DNA of 64,000 bases from Diadophis punctatus similis (Eukaryota; Chordata; Lepidosauria; Squamata; Dipsadidae): NCBI GenBank assembly GCA_023053685.1, contig JALIGW010000002.1:164803034-164867033 (forward strand). Direction: 5' to 3'. The first letter of the stretch is position 1. Each line of letters begins with the position of its first letter. Under the pieces are notes generated by a model. It was given only the letters and a program-made list of their open reading frames with translations. It did not search any database and was not told the origin of the DNA. The position numbers and the translations under genes are program-made. Below are positions 1-11,877 of the stretch, piece by piece.

Positions 1-196
1 ACAAGCAAAGTCAATGGGGAAGCCAGATTCATTTAACAACCTGTTACTAACTTAACAACTGCAGAGATTCACTTAACAACTGTGGCAAGAAAGGTCGTAA
101 AATGGGGCAAAATTCACTTATCCAATGTCTCGCTTAGCAACGTTTGGGCAAGAAAGTTTGGGCTCAATTGTGGTCGTAAGTCTAGAACTACCTGTA
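1..196 (+). mobile_element. Dispersed TIR element, right portion (family 'gtagtcctcgactta')
   Basis: This is the end of an interspersed repeat cut by the window edge. It contains the family hallmarks 'ttcacttaacaactgtggc', 'gctcaattgtggtcgtaagt' and the terminal 'gaactacctgta'. Related sequence recurs near 3948, 4268, 5806, 12695, 19305, 34078 and 34870. The better copies begin and end with inverted versions of 'caggtagtccttgacttac', so it looks like a non-autonomous DNA transposon. No coding sequence is seen and the superfamily is not assigned. Confidence 0.6.
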
Positions 197-254
197 TCTC
201 TTGCCATGTAGTGCTCATCTCAAAATTTTGTAGCTTAGATATGGTAGCCCTAGC

Positions 255-389
255 CAGGGGTAGGCAAAGTTGGCTCTTCTATGACTCATGGACTTCAACT
301 CCCAGAATTCCTGAGCTAGCATGATTGGCTCAGAAAGTCTGGGAGTTGAAGTCCATGAGTCATAGAAGAGCCAACTTTGCCTACCCTTG
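255..389. mobile_element. Palindromic hAT-like MITE
   Basis: An almost perfect inverted repeat of about 135 bp. The left arm starts 'caggggtaggcaaagttgg' and the right arm ends with its near complement 'ccaactttgcctacccttg'. The centre carries 'cttcaactcccagaattcc', shared with the elements at 26055, 54017 and 62526. The CAGGGG terminus is typical of hAT elements. Flanks share 'ccctag', but no clean 8-bp duplication is visible. Confidence 0.6.
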
Positions 390-1958
390 CCCTAGACGAT
401 TGTTGCAAGATCGAAACATTGAAGGACAACTTTACCTGAAATAAACAGATGTAGAGATCCTTTTCATTCAAGGTACTAAAATCATTCACAAAATATAACC
501 CTAATGGTGGTTTCAATATCTTGTATTTTCCCAATCATTCATATTGGCTGGACTTTGATAGATATTGTTACAGGATAGACTAAGAAGAGGAATTCAAACA
601 CATTTTCTACTTTAAGCAAATTTAGGAATATATGTTAAAGGGTCTTGGCTTTATTTATTATGCAGTGTTTTATTGGGATTGTTTTATTGTTTTAATTATA
701 ATTTTATGCTTTATTATTATTGCAAGCTGCTGTAAGCCATTTAAATTCAGCACTATGTAAGCATGGTAAATAATTATTCTCTATGCAGGCTAAAATAAAT
801 ATCCATATCTGCCTATAACATGTATAAGCATCTTTGCCTATATCAGTCCATAGAAACTAACATAGAAATAGAAAAAAGATGTGATTCTTCATGGAATACA
901 AAATATTCCATCATAAATCTGGCCTTGGTGACAATAGATCCAGAACTGTTCACAGCAAATATTCCGACTGATAAGCAGAAAAGCATTGTTTACTTTGGAT
1001 GCCAGGGAAAAGAAAAAGTTGACCATTGCTCCCTTTTGTTAATTATAAAACAGAAGACTCCTGTGACAAACTATTAATCCTGTTTCTCCAAATACTGATA
1101 CTTGACTAAAATATTCCACAAAATAATCCAGAAATGTATCATATACAAGAATTAAAAACTAATTTATATTATTAATTTATTATGATACATTTTATTGGCT
1201 ATCTTCAGATCCACCTAGGCATTAGACAATCTAAACAAGATTAAGGAAAACATTTGGAACCTGGCATCTGGAATTCTTTCAAACGCCTTTGCAGTAATGG
1301 CCATAGAAGGTATTTTCTTTTGGGCAGTGAAATAACGTATTGCAATTTTAAATGGGTCTGAGAGAGTCTAATGATAGCGGACATATGTGCTACATCTCTC
1401 TCTCTGTCTCTTTCTCTGTGGTGTGTGTATTTCTGCTCTCCCCTTGTGTGCATGCTGAACAATTTGAGGATCTTCCTGGATTCATAGCTGATATGAATCC
1501 TGCTCAATGAGAGGTGGCAGCTGGGCCAAGTGTAAAAGCAGATAAGGGATCTGGCAATACCAGGTGAAAGCAATAGAAGACAAAGAATGGGAGAATATTG
1601 CAAAGTATCAGCATCTGAAAATTGAAGATTATGGCATGAACTGACTGCAATGGTCCCAATCTTATTGGAAGAGTTAATGCTATACCGAAAAATCTTGGAT
1701 GGCACTTAAAATATCTGTGCATTGAGAATTTCCATCTCTCAACCACACTGCACATGTACAACACTTGTACGTATGCTACACCGATACATTACAATACCCT
1801 AAATTTTTGGCAAGAAATTGATGCATATGCAGGCTGATACAGACAACAAATTGTCAACTGTGATTTCACATTGTTGTTTACATAATAATGATAGGTATAT
1901 TACTGAAAGAATATGTACTCTTTGTCAAACAGTACATATACATATAAATGCATGCGTA
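390..1958. other. Unique AT-rich DNA, no gene recognised
   Basis: Only short unsupported open frames occur here, and they lack recognisable motifs. A short CT-rich patch lies at 1395-1445. No repeat family was recognised. Confidence 0.5.
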
Positions 1959-1966
1959 CTTTTGTG

Positions 1967-2247
1967 CAGCGGTGAAATCTAGTTACCTTCCTTACCAGTT
2001 CGGAAGCGCGCACATGCTTTGCGTTTCACATGCGCGCTTTGCGTGCGCCACCATCGTACACACTTTTTCACCATCTGTACATGTGCAGAAGGCTTTGCGC
2101 ATGCGCAGAGGGTTAAAAAAGAAAGTGGTAATGTCCGGGCGAGTGGGCAGAGCCTCGTGCGGCTGCTGCTACCGGTTTTCCGAACCACCGGTGGCCGCCA
2201 CTACCGGTATGCCCGAACCGGGCCAACCCGGTAACATTTCACCCCTG
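1967..2247. mobile_element. Non-autonomous hAT-type element with exact 8-bp TSD
   Basis: Ends are 'cagcggtgaaatctagttacc' on the left and 'ggtaacatttcacccctg' on the right, which are imperfect inverted repeats. The 8 bp 'cttttgtg' at 1959-1966 recurs exactly at 2248-2255. An 8-bp duplication with CAG...CTG ends is diagnostic of hAT transposition. The interior is CpG-rich and contains the palindrome TGCGCATGCGCA at 2096-2107. No transposase is encoded. Confidence 0.8.
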
Positions 2248-2273
2248 CTTTTGTGTGTTGATGTGTGTATATG

Positions 2274-2420
2274 AAAGCCAGTATGGTGTAGTTGTTAAGA
2301 TGCTGAACTAAGAGCATGGTGGCCTAGGGTTGATCTTCTCTTAGGTATAGAAGCCACATGTTTCCTTTCAGGCCTGGGAAGCTGGAAATCATTTATCTAC
2401 CAACCCACCCCAGACCGGCC
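2274..2420 (+). mobile_element. Sauria-type tRNA-derived SINE fragment
   Basis: The start 'agccagtatggtgtagttgttaagatgctgaac' matches the tRNA-derived head of Sauria SINEs (A-box-like 'tggtgtagttg'). It is followed by a degenerate body with a 'ggcctgggaag' stretch. The 3' Bov-B-like tail is not evident, so the copy is degraded or truncated. Confidence 0.55.
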
Positions 2421-2466
2421 TGTTAAAATAACTATACATTTAATGTCTCCATCCCACCATGGATTG

Positions 2467-2705
<239 letters not shown>

Positions 2706-3586
2706 ACAGGCATACCCAACAAAGGGAAGTCAAATAAAAGGGACTGGATATATCCTTAACTGCAAAGGGCTCCTCAATACATGCACAGAGTGAATATATT
2801 TATTTAGAAGTAAACCAAATAAACCAGGAAATACTTTCAGAGGGTTTTTTTTCCTTCAGTGATTTTGTAGCAGGACCTTTTATGGAAGGACTGGAATAGG
2901 AGTAAAACTACAGCCAGAAGTGGAATGTAAAAATTCCAGGAATAAATTATGGTGCTCTCTCCATCTGTATTACAGTTGCCTTGCATACCTCTCCCTTGGA
3001 GGAAGAACCTAGTGAGAACAGCCAACAGAGATGAAAGCAGTACAATAATTCAGCTTCCGAATTACCAAAACAAAAGTAACCCTAAACCTCAAGTTCTCTG
3101 CCGTCCAGGAAATATTATGTTAAAACTTGTAAAATAAAATATATTGCATGGAGAAGGGTGGAAGATAATAGTAGCATTAAAACTGAAAATATTGCTCCTC
3201 TTCTTCTGTTAGAGCAAGATCTTTTTTCCTCCATCATAAATATTTCATCACAGTTCAATTTACGGTTATCGACTTCACTTCACTATTTTGGGAGGTATGA
3301 TTCATTTCACTATGAGAAGGCACTGGCATTTCCCTTTAGGTGGGTTCCATTAGGCCATTGGTCCTTTTTGTGTGAAAGGGATGCTCTTTGCAATGTTATT
3401 TATTTACTCCGCTTATGACCGACTCATCCTTCAGCAATATCGTTGCAGTGGTACTACTTCCCAATGATCCTCTGAAGCAAGTTTTAATTGGAAATGATAT
3501 ACTCCAAATATATATAAGGAATGTAAACTTAAGTTTTAACATCTCTCCCGCATTTCAGCCACTGCCTTGCATACACTAGGGTTTAT
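2706..3586. other. Unique DNA, nothing recognised
   Basis: Short open frames on both strands lack domains or splice context that would support a gene. No repeat family was recognised. Confidence 0.5.
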
Positions 3587-3818
3587 GAGCCATGGTGGCA
3601 TAGTGGTTAGAAGGCAGTACTGCAGTTTACTTCTGCTGACTGCCGGCTAACTGCAATTTGGCAGTTCGATTCTCACCGGCTCAAGGTTGACTCATCCTTC
3701 CAAAGTCAGTAAAATGAGGACCCAGATTGTTGGGGGCAATATGCTGACTCTGTAAACCACTTAGAGAGGGCTGTAAAGCACTGTGAAGTGGTATACAAGT
3801 CTAAATGCTATTGCTATT
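3587..3818 (+). mobile_element. tRNA-derived squamate SINE, near full length
   Basis: It starts 'gagccatggtggcatagtgg', an A-box-like pol III promoter element. B-box-like 'gcagttcgattctcacc' follows about 60 bp later. The body has 'gactcatccttccaaagt' and 'aggacccagattgttggg'. It ends with 'aagtctaaatgctattgctat', the family's short TTGCTA-type tail. Seven more copies occur here (9286, 10751, 16927, 35494, 45530, 49187 and a short 3' end at 15385). Confidence 0.85.
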
Positions 3819-3947
3819 TAGTTGCAATTATGATAGAGCGTGTAGAACATGAAACCACACCCCCTTTGTTCTGTGGAAAAACCTCTCTCCATTTAACTGG
3901 TCCCTGGTGCCCAAAAGGTTGGGGTCCACTATCTTACAGGACCATTG

Positions 3948-4184
3948 AAGGTAGTCTTTGTTTAGAGACTGGCAACTCAGTTGTTAAACAAAGCAGTCTT
4001 TAAATGATAAATCACATGAATGCAACCGTATTTACAATTTTACTGATTGTAATGGCAACACATGATTGAGAGAGAGTTGCTGTGGAAGTCATAACTGCAG
4101 GCCTTGGTTACAAAGTTTGTTTTCCATTACTGTCATAACTGCAGTGGTCACTGTCTGAGACATTCACTAAGTGAAGACGACCTG
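3948..4184. mobile_element. Dispersed TIR element, diverged copy
   Basis: Left end 'aaggtagtctttgtttagagac' and right end 'cactaagtgaagacgacctgg' are imperfect inverted repeats. They resemble the family with copies at 1, 4268 and 19305. No coding sequence is seen. Confidence 0.45.
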
Positions 4185-4267
4185 GAATGAGACTGTTTTA
4201 GAATGGGAAAGGAATATGATGTATTTTTTAATGTAACACAATTGAAAATAACACTTCAGGTTACGCA

Positions 4268-4566
4268 AGTACAGACAGTCCTCATTTAACAACTGCCTTT
4301 TGAAGTTATGACAATACTAAGAAAGTAGGTTTATGGTTATTCTTCAAACCTGTAGCTGTTGCAGAGCCCCCATAGTCACGTGGTTGCAATTCAGACATTT
4401 TATAACCAGCACACATTTACAATGGTCCAAGTGTCCTGTAGTCACATGATCACCATTTGTGACTTTCAGAGCAAGCTTCCGACAAGCAAAGTCACTAGGG
4501 AAGCAGACAGGAAGTCTGAAGGTGCGGTCACAACATAAGTTGTATAACAGTTGTGATGTCTACAGT
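4268..4566. mobile_element. Dispersed TIR element, diverged copy
   Basis: The left end 'cagacagtcctcatttaac' and internal 'cacatgatcaccatttgtg' and 'gacaagcaaagtcactagg' match the family described at 1-196 and 12695. The right terminus is poorly preserved. Confidence 0.55.
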
Positions 4567-4587
4567 GTTAGACGCTAGTTATTGTGA

Positions 4588-4690
4588 AATGCCTGGAAAT
4601 AAGGTAGTGGTAAACCACTTCTCTATTGCTTCCAAGAAAATTACAGGAACAGTCATTAGCTCACCAGGACTTGGGCCTGATAATTAAAAA
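4588..4690 (+). mobile_element. Sauria-type SINE body fragment
   Basis: The stretch 'gtagtggtaaaccacttctc...ccaagaaaattacaggaac' resembles the conserved central region of Sauria SINEs. The tRNA head is missing. Confidence 0.4.
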
Positions 4691-5154
4691 GTGGGGATTC
4701 TTTCAAAATGATACTAGTGCACTAGACTTATATTCATAGCATATAAATATTAGACAATTTATGCTATACCAAATATTAAAAGATTTAGCAATGAAAAAAA
4801 GAAAACGATAAGTTATACTACAATATTCCCTAATGTTGGAAACTATTTGAGCCTAATACCTTGGAATCAAACATATAATTAAAAATGGTAAGTGGTGAAG
4901 AGAGCATGCATTAAGAAGGGGGGGGGGACAAATCATTTTCTAAATCCCTGCAGCACTATTTCTAATTCTTTTGAAGGCATGTTTATGCAAGCATGTTACT
5001 CTCCGCACCAGAAAGAAACCAGAGCAAAGTTCTCAGCAGTAATATTATGCTAAGAAAACCCACACATAATTAAGAAGAAATGAATTTTCCTTGTAAAGAC
5101 AAAATTGATATTGTTGCGCTCTAATTCATAATTAGTAATCTATATCTCAGTAAT
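4691..5154. other. Unique AT-rich DNA
   Basis: No gene or recognised repeat, except a run of ten G at 4919-4928. Confidence 0.5.
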
Positions 5155-5162
5155 ATCTAGAC

Positions 5163-5641
5163 ATCAACCTGCGGCCGCATGCGGCTCTTTGGGTCCTCTG
5201 CTGTGGCTTCCTGTCAGGTGATCCCACCACTGGCTGGCCCCACACTTCGCCCTCCCCTCCCAGTCACTCCTCGCCTGGCCTGAGAACGTAAGGGCAATGG
5301 TGGGGGATGGAGAAGCAGCCAAGGCAGAGACAGAGAGATACAGAGGGGGGGAGAGAGAGAGATACAGAGAGAGGGGGGGAGAGAGGAGAGAGGGAGAGAG
5401 AGAGGGAGAGAAAGAGAGAGAGATGTCAAAAGGGTTTTGTGGTTCTCTGTGTTTTTTAATAACTGGTTCTCTGCCCTAATGACTGGCTGGGTAGGCGTAG
5501 CTTGGGGGGGTCATGTGACTGGTGGAAGTGAGTGACATTGAGTTGGCCACGCCCACCCAGGTTTTGTGGCTCCCAGTGTTTTCTTTTCTGTGGGAAACAG
5601 GTCCAAATGGCTCTTTGAGTGTTTAAGGTTGCAGACCCCTG
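5163..5641. mobile_element. Non-autonomous hAT-type element with GA-rich core
   Basis: The 8-bp duplication 'atctagac' is exact at 5155-5162 and 5642-5649. The right end 'ggttgcagacccctg' is hAT-like. The left end has lost its CAGGGG terminus and starts 'atcaacctgcggccgc'. A GA-rich simple repeat (about 5315-5425) occupies the middle. No transposase. Confidence 0.7.
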
Positions 5642-5805
5642 ATCTAGACAGTGTTTATGAATAAAAAATGCTTTCTTCTTGCCACTTCACCTGCTTTAGT
5701 TTATAAGAAGGCTGAGGATGTTATAGGGAAGACAAATGAATAAGGGCCTATTGGATTGGTGTAAAGTTTATAAAAAGATAAAGGTTCTCCTAGCACATAT
5801 GTGCT

Positions 5806-6121
5806 AGTCGTTCCCAACTATACATCATCATAAAGTCAATGGAGGAAGCTGAATTCACTTAATGAACATGTGATTCACTTGATAAGTCAGAAATGGAGAT
5901 CATGTGACTACAGTACACTACTACTATTGTAAATGTGGCCTGGTTGCAAAACACCTGAATTGCAATCACATGACTACAGGGCTGCTGCTGCTACACCATG
6001 ATAATATCAAGATTCACATGAGTGCTGCAAAAAAGTGAGGTGCAACTCACTTAATGACCACCTTGTGTAGCAATGGAAGTTCCAATCCAAATTGTGGTCA
6101 TAAGTCAAGGACTATATGTAC
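5806..6121. mobile_element. Dispersed TIR element, diverged copy
   Basis: Left end 'tgctagtcgttcccaactat' and right end 'ggtcataagtcaaggactatatgta' are degraded TIRs of the 'gtagtcctcgactta' family. Internal 'catgtgactacag' and 'aattcacttaatga' are shared motifs. Confidence 0.55.
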
Positions 6122-7620
6122 TATCATCTCAGTAGCTTAATGATGTAAAAGGTGTTTTATATGTACAACCTTTATTATTATCATCATCAGATGTATATTC
6201 CTCCTATCTTTAAAATGTCTACTGCTATTCTCAATAAAGGTTTAGTGTATGTGTGCACATACAGTACTACAGGATAGTATAACAACCATCTAAAGATTAA
6301 AAGCTGAAAAGCCCTAAAAACAATGATATTCGGGGGGGGGGGGGGGGACCATTTCAGTTAAAGTGACAACAAGCATAATGGACCTTAGCTGACTTTCTTT
6401 AGAAATCCCTTCCAAGTATAATTTATAATATCAGATATCCAGTCCGTGGAAAAAGATTGACAGATTCAAACTGGGAATTGTATGAAAGAATGTTTTTCTT
6501 GAGATGTTTAGGCTCTGGATCATTTAGGAATACCTGAAAACAGCTTCCATAACTTTGAAAAATGTTCACATTTCAGACATGGTTAAACAAGAAAAGCAGT
6601 GATAAGAGAAAGTACCACAAATTATATAACTTCAAAAATGAACATTTTGCATTGTGTCTAAATATTTTGGGCTTCCAGAACGTATCTGAGTTATATCTCT
6701 ATAACAAGCAAAGCCGAAAAGAAAGAAGGGAATAAATGATGGTCAAGATCAAGAAATGTAATTTGATCTGAAGACATGTACATTTAAAATAAAACAAAGT
6801 CATATACTCTAATTCAAGGTTATGGGAAGAAGCCAAAAATCTCACCTGACTAAGGAAATGCAGCAAAAATGAGAATGCAACCCGTAATGTTTTAAATAGA
6901 TATAAAAAGGTAAGCCTAAGATTTTGGGTACAAATACATAAGAAATCCAGCTGCTATAAAGATGAAAGGAAAGAGACTTTCTAACCAAAATAAAGGACCA
7001 AATGATAGCCACGTGCCAACCTCACATTTGAATTGATTCAGGCTGTTTGCATTGTTTTCTTTCAGCAATAGTTCCTGGGGGGATGTAGTCTTTACTGTAA
7101 CCACTCTTAACTTCCTCAAACACTCCAACCTGTAATCACCTGCACTTGTGGCAGCCTTGAAAAGCTGAGCACATGCAGAGATCATCAAGAGACAATCAAT
7201 GCTCCCTGTAGCTGATCTATAGCAGAGCAGGGGGGTGGGGGTGGGACCAGTATTCATTCAGGGCTATTGTTGAGAGCATCTGCAAACAAAAAGAAATTCT
7301 CTCCACTGCACACCAAAGAGAATGAAATGAGTTGATAATAGTTCCTTCCCCCAGAGCTGCTGTTAGGGGTGGGGGGAACCAAACAGGCACAGAGCTACAC
7401 AAGAATCTGACAACACTCTAAAATGAGACAACAGTTAAAAAACAAAAAAGCACAGAGTCAGTAGCTAGTTCTGCTTCCTAGACCTGCATGGATGAACATC
7501 ATGGGGTCACTCCAATAGAGCTTTCTCCATCACTTACTCCACTTACTCCATCAATTTTGCAGGACACTCGCCTTCTTATTTTTGAGACACCAGATTAATA
7601 AGTAGCTTTTATTAATATGT
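6122..7620. other. Unique DNA, no gene recognised
   Basis: Contains a 16-base G run at 6332-6347. Minus-strand open frames at 6916-7257 and 7217-7402 have no recognisable domain. No repeat family is apparent. Confidence 0.45.
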
Positions 7621-7629
7621 TATGTTATA

Positions 7630-7949
7630 AAGGTCCTGTCCATTCATGTCTGACTTTGGGGGTGGTGTTCCTCTCCATTTCTTAGCCAAGGGAACAGAGT
7701 TGTCTGAAGACATTTCCGTGGTCATGTGGCTATATGCCGTGGCACACGGAATTCTGTTACCTTCTCACCAAAGTGGTACCTATTCATCTACTTGCATTTG
7801 CATGCTTTGAAACATGGGCAGGAGCTGTGGCATTTGGGGCAAATAATGGAAGCTCACCTTGTCGTGTGGTGCTCAGGTCTCGAATCCAGGCTGCCTGCTT
7901 TCTAGCTGACAAGCTCTGTATATTTAACCGCTGAGCCATCGTGCCCCTG
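7630..7949 (-). mobile_element. tRNA-derived SINE with Bov-B-like 3' tail, full length
   Basis: Read on the minus strand, the head 'gggcacgatggctcagcgg' carries an A box and 'ggattcgagacc' a B box. The 3' end 'aaagtcagacatgaatgg' resembles the Bov-B 3' terminus (agtcggacacgactg). This fits a SINE mobilised by Bov-B. The 9 bp 'tatgttata' flank both sides (7621-7629 and 7950-7958). Confidence 0.7.
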
Positions 7950-7982
7950 TATGTTATATTGTATAGTAAATTGCACTATATG

Positions 7983-8260
7983 GTGGAGAGCCAGCACGGT
8001 ACAGTGGTTAAGGTGCTGAATTGAGAAAAGTGATAACCAGATTTCTAGGCACAAAAGTCCATTAGATGACTTTGACCTGTCCTTTCCTCTGAGTCCATTG
8101 GCATCAGGCTCTACAACAAGCCAGCCAATAAAAAGAAGCCGATGTTTGCATTATGCACTGATGGCTTCAGTGTGAGAAGTAGGCAAGCACAGTGCAGAAC
8201 AATTCCGACAACTATGTGAGGATAAACATTAAGAGCAATGTATTCTTGCAGACTGTATAT
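7983..8260 (+). mobile_element. Sauria-type SINE head followed by an unnamed shared repeat
   Basis: The head 'gagagccagcacggtacagtggttaaggtgctg' is Sauria-like. The following 8110-8260 region resembles 17215-17350 (common motifs: gcattgatagcttcactgt-like and cacagtgcagaacaa-like), so the two loci share a longer repeat than the SINE alone. The family is not identified. Confidence 0.45.
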
Positions 8261-9285
8261 TTATTGTGTAATATTAAATCATTGCATGGTCTATTAGTAA
8301 TGTGCTTACTATCTTTTAGGCACTCTTTTTTTTGTTTTTGTTGGACTATGATTAACATTATCAAGTAACTAATTGATATAATCTTCCACTGCAGTTCTTG
8401 TATTGGAGCTGAAGTGAATCCACTCAGTTTCCCTAATTTCTGCCAATTTGTCTTTTCTATGGATTTGCCAAGATGTGTTTCCTAAGCTTTTTTTAAACCA
8501 TGGAATGGATCTCCTATTTATAACTACAATAAGGACCTATAAAACGTTGAGATTATTGCTTGTTATGAAGCTGTAATATTCCCATTGCCCAAAGGAGATT
8601 TGATATTAGAAGAACCATGGCATCTTATCACTGCTTGTTGCTCTAGCTAATCTTTATTGAGAGGTTTCCTATTACTATAAAAGTCTCTTAATCTGTAAAA
8701 ATAGTATCCTCTCAAAAATTTCATTTTAGCAAAAGCCTAGTGATTATCCTGATCTATCCATGTTATTAAAGGAGTTAAAGAAATGGTTTTTTTGTCAAAG
8801 CTACTTATTTACTATTCCATACTTGAAACATTTTTAGTGAAAAGTTTTTCAATATGTTTTATTCTTGAAAAAATGTTTTCATCAATGGAAAGAACCATTG
8901 ATTTGCAAAATTATGTGGATTTAATATAATTTCAGTTTGGATCCATTGTTTAGAAGAGTCTCCCATAAAGAATAGACTTATATGCCCTAACTGTGCCACT
9001 CGAGGATATATTAACAAATTACATATGCCCCAGCCTTCCTGTTTTTGAGATATATATAAAATCCTTTTATTTATTCTCAATCTTGTTTGCATGAAAATAG
9101 AAGCCTTCTATTTTATTTTATTTCATTTTTATTGCCAATATCTTAAAAACTGTTCTGGAATTTTGTCTTCTTCAGATTCTTGTTCTTTTAAATAGTTGTC
9201 TATATAACTATTGTCTACAGTTGTATTTTCCTTTTTTTTTTAAGTCACTAATTATTTGTTCATTTTGTATATTCCAGAGTTTTCT
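8261..9285. other. Unique AT-rich DNA
   Basis: No recognised gene or repeat. Small open frames at both ends have no supporting motifs. Confidence 0.45.
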
Positions 9286-9530
9286 GAGCCACGGTGGCGC
9301 AGTGGGTAGAGTGCAGTACTGCAGGCTATTTCTGCTGATCACCGGCTGCCAGCAGTTTGGCAGATCGAATCTCACCAGGCTCAAGGTTGACTCAGCCTTC
9401 CATCCTTCTGAGGTCGGTAAAATGAGGACCCAGATTGTTGGAGGCAATATGCTGAACTCTGTAAACCGCTTAGAGAGGGCTGTAAAGCCCTATGAAGCGG
9501 TATATAAGTCTAAGTGCTATTGCTATTGCT
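9286..9530 (+). mobile_element. tRNA-derived squamate SINE, full length
   Basis: One of the best copies: head 'gagccacggtggcgcagtgg', B-box region 'ggcagatcgaatctcacc', body 'aggacccagattgttggagg', tail 'taagtgctattgctattgct'. It is far closer to a consensus than the copies at 3587 or 49187. Confidence 0.88.
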
Positions 9531-9779
9531 AACTGTTCATGTTTTCATTGTTGTTTCGGCATCATTAGCTTTATCTCTTCTGATATTTTTCATTTTAAAT
9601 TGTGTTTCTTGGTACACAATTGAATTGGCTGTTGATGATATAAATCTTTAAATGCAGATATATAAAATAATTGCATTAAGTACCTTCAAATAAGTGAAAT
9701 TGAGTTTTTGTTTTGTTTTGCTTCAAGTCAGACTTGAGCAGAGAATGCCATGTAGTTGTCTTGGCAATATTTTCAGAAA
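9531..9779. other. Unique T-rich DNA
   Basis: Nothing recognised. Confidence 0.4.
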
Positions 9780-9926
9780 TTGATTGTCATTGCCGTCTTC
9801 CTGGAGCTGAGAGAGAGAGACTGGCTCAAAGTGACTCTCTGTTGGCTTTCCATACTAAAGGTAGAACTAGAACTCCAATTTCTCCATTTTTAGTCCATCA
9901 TCTAAATCACTAGACCAAGCTGGCTC
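9780..9926 (-). mobile_element. Sauria-type SINE, 5' two-thirds
   Basis: Read on the minus strand it begins 'gagccagcttggtctagtg' and continues to 'tcagctccaggaagacggc', the order seen in Sauria SINEs. The 3' tail is absent. Confidence 0.6.
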
Positions 9927-10750
9927 TTCAAATAAGATATTGTAAGTATCTTAAAATGAACTGTGAGTAATGAACAATCAAATTCCATCTAAAATCAAAT
10001 ATTCCAACTTAGCTAATTTCTAATAAACAGATGATTAGGTGGAGGGATATTTCAATTGAATAACCAGCTTCCTGGTAAATAATAAGGGGAGAAGTAAGGG
10101 AAGACTGTCTCTATTCCTGCTCACAGTGATTTTTTCAGTAGATTTCTACTAAACCTACCATATAAAACTTTCTATTCTTTTTTCAGGATTTCCTGGAACT
10201 AAAGCACAGTAGGTCCAAATGGGATTTACTTCTAACTGAAATCCCTGACTTACAAATATTAGGGGCACAATGAACCTATCTTCTATGGGAGTTTGGTTTA
10301 AAGGTCAAGATAGAGAAAAATTGAAGAGAGTATGAGATTGACCCTTAATTCTCAATGCTTCCAAGTGTTACAAGATGGACTTATCTATGTTTCAGATCAA
10401 ACAATAACAAATTTTGATTGTCACAACCTCAAAGAGACTGAATGTTGGACTACCTGATCCATTAGCTTTCTTCAATGGATGCATATAGGTAAGACAACCA
10501 ATTAAATTAGCTCTGTAATCTGTTTCATAGGACAAAATATTTGGGGAAAATCTGTTTTTTGTAATTGGGCTATATGTGAATGCAGTTTAGACCAACCAGC
10601 AGAAAGTGATAGCTTGGAGAAAATCTGCTCCAATAAAGTAACTGATTATTGGATGTAGTAGGTATACCCTTATTCACTCTATGTTTAATTCATGTTCACT
10701 CTGCTTCAAATGGCATCTTGTTCACATAGCTGTTAGCTAAAATTCAGCAT
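9927..10750. other. Unique DNA
   Basis: No gene or recognised repeat. Confidence 0.45.
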
Positions 10751-10912
10751 TTCAAATCTCACCGGCTCAAGGTTGACTCAGCCTTCCATCCTTCCGAGGT
10801 CGGTAAAATTGAGGACCCAGATTGTTGGGGGCAATATGCTAAACTCTGTAAACTGCTTAGAGAGGGCTGTAAAGCACTATGAAGCGGTATATAAGTCTAA
10901 GTGCTATTGCTT
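10751..10912 (+). mobile_element. tRNA-derived squamate SINE, 5'-truncated
   Basis: It starts inside the B-box region ('caaatctcaccggctcaagg') and runs through 'aggacccagattgttggggg' to 'taagtgctattgc'. 5' truncation is the usual outcome of LINE-driven insertion. Confidence 0.8.
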
Positions 10913-11104
10913 TAGGTACTGTAAATAGGCACCATGAACAGAATATAAAAACAATATCTGCCTGGAATGCCCTAATTTGAATTCTTGCATTGGGGAAGCA
11001 GTTGGGTTCAGTGGCCTAAACAGTCTCTATCAGCTCTAGGATTTCTATCGCTTTATTTTTGAACTTCATCTAAATAGTTTCTGTGCTAACTGGTTAAATA
11101 TATA
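10913..11104. other. Unique DNA
   Basis: Nothing recognised. Confidence 0.4.
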
Positions 11105-11877
11105 CCGTATTTTTCAGAGTATAAGATGCACCTTTTTCCTCCCTAAAAGTTGCTGAAAATTTGGGTGTGTCTTATACTTCGAATGTAGCTTTTTTTCCAG
11201 CCCTAACTAGGTGCTAACAGATCTTCCCAGCTCTTACCTTGCAGGCTTTTTCATTGTTACTCTCTCCAAAGAATGTTTTTCCAGCCCTAAGTTTTTGCAG
11301 AATTTTTTTTCATTGCTCTACTTGCTCCGAATAAGTTTTTTTCTAGCCCTAACCAGGTGCTAAGGATCTTCCCAGCTCTTACTGGCTTGCATGCTCTTTC
11401 ATTGTTACTCTCTCAGAAGAAGGTTTTTTTAAGTCCTAACCAGGAGATAAAATAATGTGTTGAAACTGCTCCGAATAAGTTTTTTTCTAGCCCTAATCAG
11501 GTGCTAACTATCTTCCCAGCTCTTACCTTGCAGGCTCTTTCATTGTTACTCTCTCAGGAGAATGTTTTTCCAGCCCTAAGTCTTTGCAGGGTTTTTTTCA
11601 TTGCTCTACTTGCTCTGAATAAGTTTTTTTCTAGCCCTAACTAGGTGCTAACAATCTTCCTAGCTCTTACTGGCTTGCATGCTCTTTCATTGTTACTCTC
11701 TCAGGAGAAGGTTTTTTTAAGTCCTAAACAGGGGATAAAATAATGTGCTGAAGCTGACCAGACTAAGGATGCTAGCCAGATGAATACCTGGTAGGCAGAT
11801 TGTTTTCCCCTATTTTCCTCCCCAAAAACTAAGGTGCGTCTTATACTCCGGTGCGTCTTATACTCCGAAAAATACGG
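11105..11877. mobile_element. TIR DNA element with internal 144-bp tandem repeats
   Basis: Left end 'ccgtatttttcagagtataa' and right end 'ttatactccgaaaaatacgg' are inverted repeats flanked by TA (11103-11104 and 11878-11879). The interior is about four copies of a 144-bp unit; 'gtgctaa' plus 'cttcc(c/t)agctcttac' recurs at 11211, 11357, 11501 and 11645. No transposase is encoded. The TA flank suggests a TA-targeting superfamily, but that is tentative. Confidence 0.7.

Noticed and set aside
3587..3650. tRNA gene
   Set aside because: A and B boxes are present, but the sequence continues into a SINE body and recurs with the same body and tail at seven other places. No tRNA cloverleaf is intact.
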